Shown here piece by piece: positions 13,839 to 20,691 of a DNA stretch of 20,691 nt (position 1 is the first letter of the stretch; each line of letters starts with the position of its first letter). A program made the position numbers and the translations under genes. Source of the stretch: Zoogloeaceae bacterium (GTDB lineage: Bacteria > Pseudomonadota > Gammaproteobacteria > Burkholderiales > Rhodocyclaceae); contig JAISLJ010000137.1 in NCBI GenBank assembly GCA_031290955.1, positions 1 to 20,691 of the forward strand, read 5' to 3'. The notes beneath the pieces were generated by a model. The model was given only the letters and a program-made list of their open reading frames with translations. It was not told where the DNA came from and made no database searches.

Positions 13839-15677
13839 ATGTGCGGCATCGTGGCGGCAACGGCGGCGGGAAACGTGGTTCCCCTGCTGCTTGAGGGATT
13901 GCGCAAACTCGAATACCGGGGCTACGATTCCGCCGGGCTGGCCTTGGTCAGCAACGGGCGTCTGGAGCGCCGTCGCGCCGCGGGACGGGTTGCCGAGCTC
14001 GCCGCCCGCGCCGAAGGTCTCGCCGCCACAACCGGCATCGCGCATACCCGCTGGGCAACGCATGGCGTTTCCGCCGAGCACAACGCGCATCCCCACATCT
14101 CCGCCGGGCTGGCCGTGGTGCATAACGGCATCATCGAGAATTATGCCCAACTGAAGGCCGAACTCGTTGCCAAGGGCTACGTTTTCACCTCCGATACCGA
14201 TACGGAGAGCATCGCCCACCTGATCGCCGAACAGCGCAAGACGAATCCCGACCTTGCCGAAGCCGTGCGCCTTGCCCTGGCGCGGCTGGTGGGCGCGTAT
14301 GCGATTGCCGTGGTGGCGGCGGAAGAACCCGAGCGCGTGGTCGTGGCGCGGGAAGGCCCGCCCCTGCTTCTGGGCCTGGGCGAGGACGGGCATTACGCGG
14401 CTTCCGATGTCTCGGCGCTCCTGCAAGTCACGCGGCGGATCATCCACCTCGAAAATGGCGACCTGGCCGACCTGCGTCCGACCCGTTTTTGCATCTTCCG
14501 GCAAGATGGCGCGCGGGTGGAACGGCTCCCCCTTCTCTCCCCGCTTTCCGCCGATGCCGTGGAGCTGGGGCCGTACCGGCACTACATGCAAAAGGAAATC
14601 TTCGAGCAGCCGGACGCGCTTGCCAATACCCTGGAACTGGCAAGCGCCGCGCAAAGCCTCAATTCCGGGCTTTTTGGCGCGCAGGCCGAGGATTTTTTCC
14701 GTTCGACCGATGCGGTGCTGATTCTTGCCTGCGGCACCAGCAACCATGCCGGGATGGTCGCCCGCGACTGGATCGAGGAGATCGCCCGGATTCCCGCGCG
14801 GGTGGAGATCGCCAGCGAATATCGCTACCGGAATTCCGTTCCCAATCCCCGCGCGCTTGTGGTCGCCATTTCCCAATCCGGGGAAACCGCCGACACGCTG
14901 GCGGCGCTGCAACATGCCCGGAGTTTGGGACACACCATGACGCTGGCGGTGTGCAATGTGCCCGAATCCGCCATCGTGCGCGAAGCGGCGCTGCGCTTCA
15001 TCACCCGCGCCGGGCCGGAGATCGGCGTGGCCTCCACCAAGGCGTTCGTCACGCAGCTTGTTGCCCTGTTCCTGCTCGCGCTCGCGCTCGCCAAGGCGAA
15101 GGGCGGCCTCACGGCGGCGGCGGAAGCAGAATTCCTGGAAACGCTGCGACACCTGCCACGGGCCGCCCAGAACGTGCTGGCGGTGGAAGCGGAAATCAGC
15201 GCCTGGGCGCAGCGCTTCGCCGACAAGGAACACGCCCTCTTCCTGGGCCGGGGACGCCATTATCCGATTGCCCTGGAAGGCGCGCTGAAACTGAAGGAAA
15301 TTTCCTACATCCATGCCGAGGCGTATCCCGCCGGGGAACTGAAACACGGGCCGCTGGCGCTGGTCGACCGCAACATGCCTGTGGTTGCCGTCGCGCCCAA
15401 TGACGATCTGCTCGAAAAGCTGAAAGCCAACCTGAAGTCTGTCCGCGCCCGTGGCGGGGAACTCTACGTCCTTGCCGAGCCGGGCTGCCGGATCGAGGAG
15501 GCTTATCCGGACGAACGCGAAGCCGTGCATGTTCTTGCGCTGCCGGAATCCGGCGGCCCGCTCTCCCCCATCCTGCACGCCATCCCCCTGCAACTCCTCG
15601 CCTACCACGTCGCCCTGATTCGCGGCACGGACGTGGACAAACCTCGCAACCTCGCCAAATCGGTGACGGTGGAATAG
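13839..15677 (+). CDS. glmS: Glutamine--fructose-6-phosphate aminotransferase (isomerizing)
   Basis: A 612-residue cytosolic enzyme that makes glucosamine-6-phosphate from fructose-6-phosphate and glutamine, the first step to UDP-GlcNAc for peptidoglycan and LPS. The start ATGTGCGGC puts the catalytic cysteine at residue 2; a longer upstream reading would bury it and is rejected. The glutaminase domain shows CGIVAA, LEYRGYDSAGLA, HTRWATHG, HNGIIENY and GAYAIAVV; two SIS domains follow with ACGTSNHAG, SQSGETADTL, STKAFVTQL and GRGRHYPIALEGALKLKEISYIHAEAY (split signature), ending DKPRNLAKSVTVE as in other GlmS. Usually it neighbours glmU, which is not here. Confidence 0.97.
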   Translation: MCGIVAATAAGNVVPLLLEGLRKLEYRGYDSAGLALVSNGRLERRRAAGRVAELAARAEGLAATTGIAHTRWATHGVSAEHNAHPHISAGLAVVHNGIIENYAQLKAELVAKGYVFTSDTDTESIAHLIAEQRKTNPDLAEAVRLALARLVGAYAIAVVAAEEPERVVVAREGPPLLLGLGEDGHYAASDVSALLQVTRRIIHLENGDLADLRPTRFCIFRQDGARVERLPLLSPLSADAVELGPYRHYMQKEIFEQPDALANTLELASAAQSLNSGLFGAQAEDFFRSTDAVLILACGTSNHAGMVARDWIEEIARIPARVEIASEYRYRNSVPNPRALVVAISQSGETADTLAALQHARSLGHTMTLAVCNVPESAIVREAALRFITRAGPEIGVASTKAFVTQLVALFLLALALAKAKGGLTAAAEAEFLETLRHLPRAAQNVLAVEAEISAWAQRFADKEHALFLGRGRHYPIALEGALKLKEISYIHAEAYPAGELKHGPLALVDRNMPVVAVAPNDDLLEKLKANLKSVRARGGELYVLAEPGCRIEEAYPDEREAVHVLALPESGGPLSPILHAIPLQLLAYHVALIRGTDVDKPRNLAKSVTVE

Positions 15678-15699
15678 GCAGAAGATCAAGGAGGGGAAA

Positions 15700-16254
15700 A
15701 TGGTCTACGACGTGAAATGGCTGGTGGATGAGTTTGCCAGGGGAAAGCGGAAAAAATTCCTGTTTTTCTGGGGACATCAAAAAAGCCAAAGCGGCGAATT
15801 GACGCCCGCCTGTTTCAGCCAGTGGTGGGCTGCGCCATTTATTGTTGAGGGCGCGCGCTACACAACAGCGGAGCACTGGATGATGGCGCAGAAAGCCCTG
15901 CTGTTTGGCGACCAGGAGATGTTCGGGCGCATTCTCCACGCCCCCACGCCAAGCGCGGTCAAGGCATTGGGACGCCAGGTCAGGGGTTTTGATGGGCGCA
16001 TATGGAACGAAAAACGCTTTGAGATAGTCGTAGCGGGCAATCTGCACAAATTCAGCCAACACCAGCCCCTGAAAACATACTTGCAAAACACGCGAGCGCG
16101 CGTTCTGGTCGAGGCCAGTCCAATTGACCGGATATGGGGCATTGGATTGAGCGCCGAGCACGAAAACGCGCAAAATCCAAGGCGCTGGAACGGCCTGAAT
16201 CTGCTGGGATTCGCCTTGATGACCGTCCGGGATCGGCTGGAGGAAAAAGATTGA
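15700..16254 (+). CDS. NADAR family protein (YbiA-like N-glycosidase)
   Basis: A 184-residue stand-alone NADAR domain. Members include YbiA/COG3236, which cleaves the N-glycosidic bond of toxic riboflavin intermediates, and NADAR enzymes that remove ADP-ribose from guanine in nucleic acids. Motifs: FFWGHQ (22-27), CFSQWWAAPF (38-47), YTTAEHWMMAQKALLFGD (54-71), IWNEKRFEIVVAGNLHKF, IWGIGL (145-150) and NPRRWNGLNLLGFALMTVR (159-177). All core motifs are intact and length is typical. AAGGAGG precedes the ATG. It follows glmS by 22 bases and may be read from the same transcript. No toxin (DarT-like) or phage gene is adjacent, so a metabolite-repair role is the simpler guess. Confidence 0.85.
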   Translation: MVYDVKWLVDEFARGKRKKFLFFWGHQKSQSGELTPACFSQWWAAPFIVEGARYTTAEHWMMAQKALLFGDQEMFGRILHAPTPSAVKALGRQVRGFDGRIWNEKRFEIVVAGNLHKFSQHQPLKTYLQNTRARVLVEASPIDRIWGIGLSAEHENAQNPRRWNGLNLLGFALMTVRDRLEEKD

Positions 16255-16275
16255 AAAAAGCCAGGCGGGAATTCT

Positions 16276-16293
16276 GGCTGACCGCAATCAGCC
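16276..16293. terminator. Small hairpin after the NADAR gene
   Basis: GGCTGA (16276-16281) and TCAGCC (16288-16293) form a 6-bp stem with a 6-base loop 21 bases after the NADAR stop. The tail TGCCTTGATTT is only weakly T-rich. Confidence 0.3.
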
Positions 16294-16378
16294 TGCCTTG
16301 ATTTCCCTGCGATGGCAAAGCATTGCTTGAATGTTGTTGCCTCTCGCGCAAGGAATCGCCCTTTTCTGGAGCGTCCAG

Positions 16379-16651
16379 ATGAAATCCTTCCTGATGGTTC
16401 TGATTAACCTTGAAGCCGTGCTGGTTTGCGCCTTGCTCAACAATTGGCTCAGTTCTTGCGGCCTCTACGAAGTGACGATATTGTCTTTCGTGTTTGCCCT
16501 GCAATCCATTCTGTCGGCGCTTGCCGCGCTGGTTTTCTGGTTCGGCCTGAAAAACCAGGAATCCGCCGGATTTTTCACCTTGCTGAATGCGCTATCCGTT
16601 GCGGGATGCGTCGCCGGAGCAATGCCGTTTCGGTTGGGATGCGTGGTTTGA
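16379..16651 (+). CDS. Small membrane protein of unknown function
   Basis: A 90-residue, very hydrophobic protein with about three membrane helices (roughly 4-22, 30-53 and 65-85) joined by short loops; few charges, several Cys. The start at 16379 is supported by TGGAG (16367-16371) 7 bases before it; an earlier ATG at 16331 lacks a ribosome-binding site. No family is recognised. It lies 125 bases after the NADAR gene and converges on the peroxiredoxin gene. The coding case rests on the ribosome-binding site and consistent membrane pattern only. Confidence 0.55.
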   Translation: MKSFLMVLINLEAVLVCALLNNWLSSCGLYEVTILSFVFALQSILSALAALVFWFGLKNQESAGFFTLLNALSVAGCVAGAMPFRLGCVV

Positions 16652-16736
16652 GCAGCATGATGAAGGGAACGACCACCGCTCCCTTGCTTGCCGATTGGCA
16701 TTGGGAAATTACCCGTTGCTCCAAAAATTCGTTTAT

Positions 16737-16764
16737 TTCCCTCGCCTTCTTGAAGGCGAGGGAA
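16737..16764. terminator. Perfect 13-bp stem hairpin between convergent genes
   Basis: TTCCCTCGCCTTC (16737-16749), loop TT, GAAGGCGAGGGAA (16752-16764). It begins 8 bases past the stop of the minus-strand peroxiredoxin gene. On that strand it is followed by ATAAACGAATTTTT, so it is best read as the terminator of the dsbD-peroxiredoxin operon; it may also stop plus-strand transcription. Confidence 0.7.
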
Positions 16765-16771
16765 TGGCCCG

Positions 16772-17395
16772 TCAATTGGCGTATTTGACTGTGCAGCCGT
16801 AGGGCCGGGTGTTGTTTTGCGCGATGGGGCGTCCGGCGGAAAGGTCGGCGAGCGCGAGTTTCACGTAATTTTCCGCCTTGGCAATGTCCGCCGGATTGCT
16901 GCTCTGGATCGAATCAATGCCGCCCTTGTAGACCAGTGTGCCTTGCGCGTTGATGATGTACAGGTGCGGTGTGGTGACGGCTCCGTAGAGCTTGCCGATT
17001 TTGCCTTCCGGGTCAAGAACGACGGCGCTGGGCTGTGCCTTGCGGCTCTGGTTGAGTTGCTGCGCCGTTTTTCCGTCAACGTAACCTTCCTTGCCGGGCG
17101 CGGAGGAAATCACCTGCAACCAGACGATGCCCTTGCCGGTCGCTTCTTTTTGCAGTGTAGGAATGTTGCCGCTCTCATAATGCTTGCGCACGAATGGGCA
17201 TTCGTGGTTCGTCCATTCCAGGATCACGGTTTTTCCCCGGAAGGCTTCCAGATTGACCGGCTTGCCGTCGGCTCCCGTTCCGGTGAAGGCGGGCGCGCTT
17301 TCCCCCGGATTGGGCGCCGCGACCGCCGAAGTCGCCACCAGCATGGAAAGGCAAAGGCCGGGGGCAAGTTTGCGGATGGTTTTCAGAAACAGCAT
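16772..17395 (-). CDS. Periplasmic thioredoxin-fold / peroxiredoxin-like protein
   Basis: A 207-residue exported protein of the redoxin (AhpC-TSA) group. Signal peptide 1-26/27 (cleavage in SAVAA). The core shows GESAPAFTGTGADGKPV, VILEWTNHECPFVRKHY with Cys66 and Arg70 (a C-P-x-x-R peroxidatic-like site, not C-x-x-C), then VVLDPEGKIGKLYGAVTTPHLYIIN with the cis-Pro (TTPH). A second Cys201 in the C-terminal PYGCTVKY could be the resolving cysteine. GGAG sits at the right distance before the ATG. It lies 46 bases downstream of the dsbD-like gene on the same strand, so that membrane reductase is its likely electron source, as ScsB is for the envelope peroxiredoxin PRX in Caulobacter. A different oxidoreductase role is possible. 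Confidence 0.83.
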   Translation of the reverse strand: MLFLKTIRKLAPGLCLSMLVATSAVAAPNPGESAPAFTGTGADGKPVNLEAFRGKTVILEWTNHECPFVRKHYESGNIPTLQKEATGKGIVWLQVISSAPGKEGYVDGKTAQQLNQSRKAQPSAVVLDPEGKIGKLYGAVTTPHLYIINAQGTLVYKGGIDSIQSSNPADIAKAENYVKLALADLSAGRPIAQNNTRPYGCTVKYAN

Positions 17396-17441
17396 GGTGA
17401 TTCTCCTTTTGGGTGGTTTGGAAAAGGGTGGGTTGGAAAAA

Positions 17442-19625
17442 TCAGCCTCCCGCCGCGCCGGATGGCGAAACGGAAAACGCTTGCGACGAAGCAGGGGAAG
17501 GCGGAGATGACAAGGCTTCAAGGACAAGCGCGGGCGTGAGCAACTGGGGCAATACCTGGGCAGGCGCGAATTTCCCCTTCGGGTAGTACAGATAGAGCGG
17601 CACGCCGTTTCGACCATGACGGGCCAGGAGCCGGGCAATCTCTGCATCCCGGTTCGTCCAGTCGCCTTTCAGATAGACGATGCCGCCCGCGCGCAGGGCA
17701 TCGCGGACTTCCGCCCGGTTCAGGGCGACCCGCTCATTGACAAGGCAGGTAACGCACCAGGAAGCCGTGAGGTTCACGAACACCGGCTTTCCTTCTTCCA
17801 GCAGGCTTTCAAGGCGCGCAGGGGTGTAGGCTTCCCAGTTTTCTTGCCCCTGCGCCGTCCTGGGTTGCCCATCCGCAACTGGCCAGTGATCGGGCCGCAG
17901 GACGAGCGCCGCCGCCAGCAAGGCAAGAAGCGCCACGCCCGTGGCCAGACGCCGCGCATGGACACGCGCCGCCCGGCCACGCTGGTGGAGCCAAGCGGCA
18001 AAGGCCAAGAGCAACATGCCGGAGAGCGCCTTCAGGACGCCATCCGCGCCGCTTTGCAGGGCGAGCACCCAGACCAGCCAGATGGCCGTGCCATACATGG
18101 GAAAGGCAAGGATTTGCCGCAAGGTCTCCATCCAGGCTCCGGGCCGGGGCAGCAGCCGCTGCAAGGGCGGCCAGAAGGAAAGCAGCACATAGGGCAGGGC
18201 CAGGCCCAGGCCCAAACTGAAGAAAATGGCAAAAAGCGCCGGGATGCCTTGCGTGAGCGCGTAGGCGATGGCCGCGCCCATGAATGGCGCGGTGCAGGGC
18301 GTCGCCACGATGACGGCAAGCACGCCGGTGAAAAAACTGCCGCTCAGACCGGCGCGCCGGGTAAGCGATTCACCAATGCCTGTCACCCGGGCGCCAAAGG
18401 CAAACACGCCCGACAGATTCAGGCCGATGACAAACATCAGGACGGCCATGAGCGCGACAAAGGCGGGCGACTGGAATTGAAAGCCCCAGCCCAGCTGCTC
18501 CCCGCCAAGACGCAACAGCGACAGCATCCCCGCCAGCGCGGCAAAACTCGCCAGCACTCCGGAGAGATAGGCCAAACCGCTCTGCCGGTTCCCACGCGCC
18601 TCCCGATGCGCAAGGAGCGCGAGCGCCTTGATGGAGAGCACGGGAAACACGCAGGGCATCAGGTTGAGCGTCAGCCCGCCCAAAAACGCCATCAGCAGGG
18701 CGGAAAAAAGCCCGTGCGCGGCATCGGACGCCACTTCGCCTGCCGCCAGTGTTTCCGTCTGTGTTGCTGCCGCCTGGATGGCAAAGCCCTGCGCGCTGCC
18801 GTCGGCATACGCCAGCACGAGAACGCCGGGGATGGCATGTTCACGTCCCGCCTCCACTGCAACATCGCCCGGCTTCAGGGAAAGCGCCAAGCCATCCGCC
18901 TCGATGCGGAAGGATTGCGGCGCGCTTTGGTCGATATCGCCCCAGGTTTCGGGATAAAACCAGACATGCGCGGGCGGCTGGCGGGAAAAGTCCGCGTCGC
19001 GCACGCGAAGGCGCAATTCTTCTCCCTCGCGTGAAAATTCCGCCTGCCAAGGCGCGGGACGCGGCAGGCGCGCTTCCGCCGCCGCAATGGCCGGATGCCC
19101 CGCTCCGGGTGTAACGTTGGGCGCGACGACCGGCAATTGCAGCCCCAGTTCTACTTGTTCGGGAATGCATTCTTCCTCGCAAACCAGCCAGTCGACCTTC
19201 GCCCGGATAGAGAAAACACTGCCCGGCGCGGCATTTTCGGGCACGCGCGCGGTGGCAAGGAGCGTGACTTCCTGCGCGTAGCCATAGCTTGTAACCGGCC
19301 CCAGGACAAAACGCGCCGGAATGGGCCACTCGATTGCGCCGACCTCGCTGCCCGCGGGAAGCTGCCAGTCAATCCGGGTAGCGATGCCGGAGTCGCCCGG
19401 ATTTTTCCAGTAAGTATGCCAGCGCGGGATGATTTCCTGCCGCACGCCCAGCCGAATCTCCCCGCCCGGTCGCGCGGCATCGGCGCCCGCTACGAGTGTT
19501 GCGGCAACACGCGGCGTCGCGGCGCGCTCCGGCGGCAGCGCCGCCCCCGCGAACACTGGGCAGAGGACGGCGAACAGCACGAAGAAAAAGGAAATCCGGA
19601 ATCGCAGAAACACCATGCACCCCAT
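17442..19625 (-). CDS. dsbD: ScsB/DsbD-type thiol:disulfide transmembrane reductase
   Basis: A 727-residue inner-membrane protein that passes electrons from cytosolic thioredoxin to periplasmic thiol proteins. Signal peptide (about 1-28); a large N-terminal periplasmic region (about 30-300) of the ScsB type, with VDWLVCEEECIPE (Cys149, Cys153); eight-helix transmembrane domain with LMPCVFP (Cys325) and ATPCTAPFMG (Cys444); and a C-terminal thioredoxin domain with ASWCVTC (Cys624, Cys627). All three cysteine pairs are present, so the relay looks complete. The ATG at 19625 is the longest start; an ATG at 19616 with GGGG just before it is an alternative. It is first in a two-gene unit with the peroxiredoxin-like protein. 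Confidence 0.92.
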   Translation of the reverse strand: MGCMVFLRFRISFFFVLFAVLCPVFAGAALPPERAATPRVAATLVAGADAARPGGEIRLGVRQEIIPRWHTYWKNPGDSGIATRIDWQLPAGSEVGAIEWPIPARFVLGPVTSYGYAQEVTLLATARVPENAAPGSVFSIRAKVDWLVCEEECIPEQVELGLQLPVVAPNVTPGAGHPAIAAAEARLPRPAPWQAEFSREGEELRLRVRDADFSRQPPAHVWFYPETWGDIDQSAPQSFRIEADGLALSLKPGDVAVEAGREHAIPGVLVLAYADGSAQGFAIQAAATQTETLAAGEVASDAAHGLFSALLMAFLGGLTLNLMPCVFPVLSIKALALLAHREARGNRQSGLAYLSGVLASFAALAGMLSLLRLGGEQLGWGFQFQSPAFVALMAVLMFVIGLNLSGVFAFGARVTGIGESLTRRAGLSGSFFTGVLAVIVATPCTAPFMGAAIAYALTQGIPALFAIFFSLGLGLALPYVLLSFWPPLQRLLPRPGAWMETLRQILAFPMYGTAIWLVWVLALQSGADGVLKALSGMLLLAFAAWLHQRGRAARVHARRLATGVALLALLAAALVLRPDHWPVADGQPRTAQGQENWEAYTPARLESLLEEGKPVFVNLTASWCVTCLVNERVALNRAEVRDALRAGGIVYLKGDWTNRDAEIARLLARHGRNGVPLYLYYPKGKFAPAQVLPQLLTPALVLEALSSPPSPASSQAFSVSPSGAAGG

Positions 19626-19968
19626 TGCGGGAACCGATCTTGCGCCAAAAGCATTTTAAGGTCGGAACGATACGATTTTGCGCCGGGAAAACCAAGAACA
19701 GATTTCGGATAAGCATATGGCCCGGAGCCGTCGGGCGGCCTGGGCGTAGTTGGCGGGGCGGGCGTAGAAAATCAGATGCCCTGAAACCCGGATATACATC
19801 CCCAGAACAACGCGCCACGCAAACAAATGAAGGGCATTCATAATGGTTTTCCGAAAACGAAGGAAAGGCTGCCATGATAACAGGGCTGCCTGACGCGCCT
19901 TGTCCCATTCTCCTGTTTGTCATTGCGGGCGCGGGAGCAAGGCTATCCGGCAAGCGGGAGGCCATTCG
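19626..19968. other. 343-bp region between dsbD and pyrF
   Basis: No confident gene. It holds one short minus-strand open frame (19656-19841, listed separately) and no strong hairpin. A promoter for the dsbD operon is expected near its left end but none is clear; A+T-rich bases around 19655-19680 are the best place for it. Confidence 0.55.
19656..19841 (-). other. Short open frame resembling the end of pyrF (possible duplicate remnant or small protein)
   Basis: A 61-codon frame. Its middle, FYARPANYAQAARRL, lines up with LYASPDADYAQFARRV near the end of PyrF 200-odd bases away on the same strand, and the DNA TCGGGCG..CTGGGCGTAGT.GGCG is shared by both. It could be a decayed duplicate of the pyrF 3' end. 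The upstream part (MNALHLFAWRVVLGMYIRVSG) has no PyrF likeness, and a weak GGA lies 9 bases before the ATG, so a real small membrane-associated protein is also possible. Confidence 0.3.
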
Positions 19969-20691
19969 TTAATTTTGCTCTCTCCTGCATCGATTGATGG
20001 CCGCCCGCGTTTCTTCCGCGACCCTTCGGGCGAACTGGGCGTAGTCGGCGTCGGGACTCGCGTAGAGGATGGCGCGGGAGGAGTTGAGGATCAGCCCCGT
20101 TCCTGCGCGCCGTTGTCCGGCGCGGACAACGGCGGCAATGTCGCCGCCCTGCGCGCCGATGCCGGGCACGAGGATCGGCATGTCGCCCACGAGTTCGCGC
20201 ACACGCGAAAGTTCGGCGGGGAAGGTCGCGCCCACGACCAGGGCGCATTGTCCGGTGGTGTTCCATTCGGAGGTCATCCGCGCCACGCGCTCGAAGAGTT
20301 TTTCGCCGCCTATTTCCAGTGCCTGCACATCGCCGCCGCCGGGGTTGGAAGTGCGGCACAAGAGGATGACGCCCTTCTCTGACCAGGCCAGCCAGGGTTC
20401 CACGGAATCCCGCCCCAGATAGGGATTCACCGTAACGGCATCGGCCTGGAAACGCTGGAACGCCTCAATGGCATAGCGTTCGGCGGTGGAACCGATGTCG
20501 CCGCGCTTGGCGTCCAGGATGACCGGAATGCCGGGATGCTGCGCGTGGATGTGGGCGATCAGCGCCTCCAGTGCCGCCTCGGCGCGGCAGGCGGCAAAGT
20601 GGGCAATCTGCGGCTTGAAGGCGCAGACGAGATCGGCGGTGGCATCGACGATATTGCGGCAGAACTCGAAAATGGCGTCTTCACGCCCGGT
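19969..20691 (-). CDS. pyrF: Orotidine 5'-phosphate decarboxylase (5' end outside window)
   Basis: The last 240 residues of OMP decarboxylase, which converts OMP to UMP in pyrimidine synthesis. It is the longer, type 2 form (about 270 residues in full): FEFCRNIVDATADLVCAFKPQ leads to the active-site loop DAKRGDIGSTAERYA, where Lys and the two Asp are catalytic, then VTVNPYLGRDSVEPWL, ILLCRTSNPG and the phosphate-binding PGIGAQGGD. The end is ARRVAEETRAAINRCRREQN then TAA. Roughly 30 N-terminal residues lie beyond the window. All visible catalytic residues are intact. Confidence 0.95.
   Translation of the reverse strand, partial: TGREDAIFEFCRNIVDATADLVCAFKPQIAHFAACRAEAALEALIAHIHAQHPGIPVILDAKRGDIGSTAERYAIEAFQRFQADAVTVNPYLGRDSVEPWLAWSEKGVILLCRTSNPGGGDVQALEIGGEKLFERVARMTSEWNTTGQCALVVGATFPAELSRVRELVGDMPILVPGIGAQGGDIAAVVRAGQRRAGTGLILNSSRAILYASPDADYAQFARRVAEETRAAINRCRREQN

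Noticed and set aside
13650..15689. A 679-codon minus-strand open frame opposite glmS
   Set aside because: Shadow of glmS, which has every expected motif and the catalytic Cys2.

Overview
The window is about 62% GC by eye and reads as a betaproteobacterial chromosome, perhaps Rhodocyclales or Nitrosomonadales. The main support is the run PHP phosphoesterase - yciO - M50 peptidase - trpS - scpA - scpB, together with a long (400-residue) TrpRS, and nnrS, glmS, dsbD and pyrF of proteobacterial type. The order is inferred from gene content only. I saw no tRNA, rRNA, CRISPR array, transposase or phage gene.

Layout. 1-438 (-): 5' part of nnrS, a haem-copper membrane protein of NO/denitrification physiology, cut by the window edge. 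623-3699 (-): an RsbW-like ATP-binding protein whose stop overlaps the start of a large GH17-GT2 cyclic beta-1,3-glucan synthase (NdvB-like). 3727-4807 (+), divergent from it with 27 bp between start codons: a FecR-domain periplasmic protein overlapping an OmpA-type lipoprotein. 4808-6103: a non-housekeeping stretch with a palindromic repeat, a small secreted Cys-containing protein, and a broken paralogue interrupted by a stop right after a 13-G tract. 6104-6880 (+): Sir2 deacetylase. 6918-7349 (-): Hsp20 with a clear sigma-32 promoter. 7555-8575 (+): SlyD-like FKBP isomerase and a lipoprotein.

8795-13684 (+) is a tight run: PHP phosphoesterase, YciO, M50 membrane peptidase, TrpRS, ScpA and ScpB, with overlaps or gaps of a few bases to about 30 bases. 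13839-16651 (+): glmS, a NADAR (YbiA-like) protein and a small membrane protein. 16772-19625 (-): a ScsB/DsbD-type transmembrane thiol reductase with a periplasmic peroxiredoxin-like protein downstream, a likely electron-donor/acceptor pair. 19969-20691 (-): most of pyrF, cut by the window end.

The least ordinary parts are the anti-sigma-like ATPase / glucan synthase / FecR / OmpA locus (3.3-4.8 kb), which looks like a cell-envelope control unit, and the tandem small secreted paralogues with the G13 tract (5.1-6.0 kb). Short pyrimidine-rich tandem repeats occur in several intergenic regions and run into the 3' end of scpB.
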